A DNA stretch of 35,760 nucleotides. It comes from Chloroflexota bacterium (GTDB taxonomy: Bacteria > Vulcanimicrobiota > JAMCWD01). Below the pieces are notes generated by a model. It was not told the origin of the DNA. It ran no database searches and saw nothing but the letters and a program-made list of their open reading frames with translations. Shown here piece by piece: positions 34,021 to 35,760 of the stretch; position 1 is the first letter of the stretch, and every line of letters begins with the position of its first letter. Where the stretch lies: the NCBI GenBank assembly GCA_023475345.1, contig JAMCWD010000048.1, positions 1-35,760 on the forward strand. Direction: 5' to 3'. A program made the translations under genes and the position numbers.

Positions 34021-35757
34021 ATGATGAATGATCGGGAAAAGGCCGCGGCCGGTTTTGTCCTGGAGCGGGTCGGGGCGATGGATGAGGCTTTCATGCGGAT
34101 GAAGCCTGTATGGGATGCCGATTACCAGTATTACCAATCGCGTCCCGATCCGGCTCGAAATCCGAATGACAGTAATCTTTTCGTGCCGAGGACGCGGGAG
34201 ATAGTCGAGGCCATCCAGCCCAGGATTGCAGGAGACTTCCTGAACATCACAAGCCCGTTCATTGATGTCGCAGGACGGAGTCCAGAAGACCAGGACAGGG
34301 CCGAAGTCGTCAAGTTGTGGTTGTTCTTCAGGATGCAGGAGATGAACCTTCCCCTCCAGCTTCTCCCTTATATAAAGCAGGGGATCATATACGGCAGCAC
34401 AGTGGGGATGGTCGTCCCGGATTACAGGAAGTCCAGAGGCAATAAGACGAAGGGCGGGGAGGGGGATGTATTCTTCCCCGTTGACCTGTACAACTACAGG
34501 ATCGACCCGGAAGCCACATCTCATGATGATGCGTTTGACGAAGCCATAAAGACGACATGCCGCCTGGAGGATCTGAAAGCCGACGCCGAATCGGGGGTCC
34601 CCTATAGGAACCTTGAAGAAGTAAAGGCTGAAACGGTGAACATCCCGGATGCCGGTTCGCGGCTGTCCCATGATGGGAGCGGGGCCGATTATTCATCGCT
34701 GAGAAACGTAACGAGGATCGAATGGTGGGGGCCGTACCCGTCGCAGAATAAAAAAGGCGAAGCGCTGACGCGCATTGTGCTGGCAAACGAGGTTTGTATC
34801 CTAATAGAAGAAGACCCGTTCAAAAACGGGCGCAGTCCTTTTGTATTCGGGAGATTCGAATTCGACCCGTTCGAGATATACGGGACGGGGATACCGCGGA
34901 TGTTGAGGCCGCTTCAGATGGAGCTTAATGAGATCAGGAATTTAAGGCTCAACCTGCTCCACCGGTTTATATCACCGATGCTTCTGGTGCGTGAGGGAGC
35001 GCTGGTCAACCCGGAAGAAGTAAGGAAATGGCGGCCTTTCGGCCTTGTGCGGGTGAGGAGCGGCGAACCGATAAACAACGTCATCATGCCGCTTATGCCT
35101 GGCGGAGGATCGGCGCTTTCGGGGGCGTTGACCGAAGAAGCCCAGGTCAACCAGGACATACAGAAACGCAGTGCGGTGCCCGAATATGTAAGGGGAATCA
35201 CAACTGAGCTGGGACAGCAGACGGCCACGGAATTTTCACAGAAGCTTGCACAGGCAAGCATCGTATTCGCATATAACTTCAAGCTGCTTGCGGAGGAGAG
35301 CCTGAAAAACATCGCAAGGCTGATACTGGAGCACGACCAGGCAGGCAGCATGAAGGGAAGGATCATAAGGGTGCTGGGGAGCGAGAATTCCGCAAAGTTC
35401 CTGGCGCTGGCGCCTGAAGACATCAAGGGCGAATACGATTTCTTCCCTGTGGTTGACCCGTCCAATTCCGAAGAGAATATCATGAGGGATATCCTGCTGA
35501 GATCGATAACGCCGCTTGCCAGCCTCGACGAGCATTTGAGGAAAGAAGGCAAGAAGATCAACTGGGGCGAGATTTCGGAGAAGTTCGTAAAGCGGATGAA
35601 GCTTGAAGGCTCTGCACCTATAGTTGAAAACGATACCGGGGACGAGCTTGAGACGAATTCGATCAGGGACGAAGAGGCCGGAGCAGGGTTTAAAACAGCG
35701 ATGGATATCGCCGGGAACTACGGCAGGATGCTTGCCCGCGGGGAGGGAGTAAGATGA
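34021..35757 (+). CDS. Phage portal protein (head-tail connector)
   Basis: 578 residues. Matches large portal proteins: MDEAFMRMKPVWDADYQYYQSR, the NLFVPRTREIVEAIQPRI segment, then FEFDPFEIYGTGIPRMLRPLQMELNEIRNLRLN and TELGQQTATEFSQKLAQA, the wing, stem and barrel regions of a P22-like portal. The portal forms the dodecamer through which DNA is packaged. GGAGG lies 6 bases before the first of two adjacent ATGs. No terminase is encoded upstream; only repeat-rich DNA is there. The stop overlaps a likely next start (ATG at 35754-35756), so the capsid operon continues beyond the window. It may be a prophage edge or a degenerate remnant. Confidence 0.85.
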   Translation: MMNDREKAAAGFVLERVGAMDEAFMRMKPVWDADYQYYQSRPDPARNPNDSNLFVPRTREIVEAIQPRIAGDFLNITSPFIDVAGRSPEDQDRAEVVKLWLFFRMQEMNLPLQLLPYIKQGIIYGSTVGMVVPDYRKSRGNKTKGGEGDVFFPVDLYNYRIDPEATSHDDAFDEAIKTTCRLEDLKADAESGVPYRNLEEVKAETVNIPDAGSRLSHDGSGADYSSLRNVTRIEWWGPYPSQNKKGEALTRIVLANEVCILIEEDPFKNGRSPFVFGRFEFDPFEIYGTGIPRMLRPLQMELNEIRNLRLNLLHRFISPMLLVREGALVNPEEVRKWRPFGLVRVRSGEPINNVIMPLMPGGGSALSGALTEEAQVNQDIQKRSAVPEYVRGITTELGQQTATEFSQKLAQASIVFAYNFKLLAEESLKNIARLILEHDQAGSMKGRIIRVLGSENSAKFLALAPEDIKGEYDFFPVVDPSNSEENIMRDILLRSITPLASLDEHLRKEGKKINWGEISEKFVKRMKLEGSAPIVENDTGDELETNSIRDEEAGAGFKTAMDIAGNYGRMLARGEGVR

Positions 35758-35760
35758 TAA

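Overview
The window comes from an uncultured-looking bacterium with mid-range GC. Ribosome sites are strong GGAGG/AAGGAG types, and there are several TTG and GTG starts (TTG: mpg-like, polX-like, mfd, the TPR gene; GTG: HIT protein, rRNA methyltransferase, mazG). Household genes (leuS, eno, mfd, mazG, a YchF-like GTPase) sit beside lipoproteins, an HtpX-type membrane protease and MacB-type transporters. I cannot assign a phylum from the sequence. The lipoprotein fragment after leuS would fit a Gram-negative envelope (leuS is often followed by lptE), but that is weak evidence.

Layout. 1-2.7 kb: lipoprotein fragment and leuS, minus strand. 2.86-5.9 kb: a soluble PRC-barrel/MgtE_N/CBS protein, a potassium-channel-like protein, and a GalT-family protein that lacks its catalytic histidine. 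5.9-7.1 kb: two zinc-ribbon membrane proteins and a secreted protein. 7.2-13.7 kb, minus strand: a tight gene run polX-like, mpg-like, ABC permease, ABC ATPase, M48 protease, orphan ABC ATPase. 13.9-15.7 kb: SpoU methyltransferase, a CsoR-family repressor with a clear promoter and palindromic operator, and an HD hydrolase. 19.6-23.4 kb: M29 aminopeptidase, YchF-like, HIT and AI-2E family genes. 23.5-30.3 kb, minus strand: STAS, eno, mazG, parvulin lipoprotein, mfd. 30.5-33.2 kb: HD-domain and TPR genes, overlapping. 33.2-34.0 kb: repeat-rich non-coding DNA. 34.0 kb to the end: a phage portal gene, probably the edge of a prophage or capsid module.

The most interesting system is at 15.8-19.4 kb. 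A 159-residue protein carries four MYGVF motifs spaced exactly 21 residues apart in a proline-rich tail. It is followed, across an intercistronic terminator, by a radical SAM/SPASM enzyme. It is preceded by a small four-cysteine protein, and a subtilisin-like protease is transcribed divergently. A repeated X-Tyr-Gly core plus a radical SAM/SPASM enzyme is what splicease (PlpX-type) pathways look like; these excise tyramine from XYG motifs to leave alpha-keto-beta-amino acids. My reading is a multi-core spliceotide locus (alternatively a Tyr cyclophane RiPP), with the subtilase as processing enzyme, target or partner.

Several other proteins keep their fold but lose key residues: GalT-like (His to Tyr and His to Phe), PolX (two of three polymerase aspartates), the CsoR-family repressor (two of three metal ligands) and the YchF-like GTPase (DxAG and NxxE motifs).
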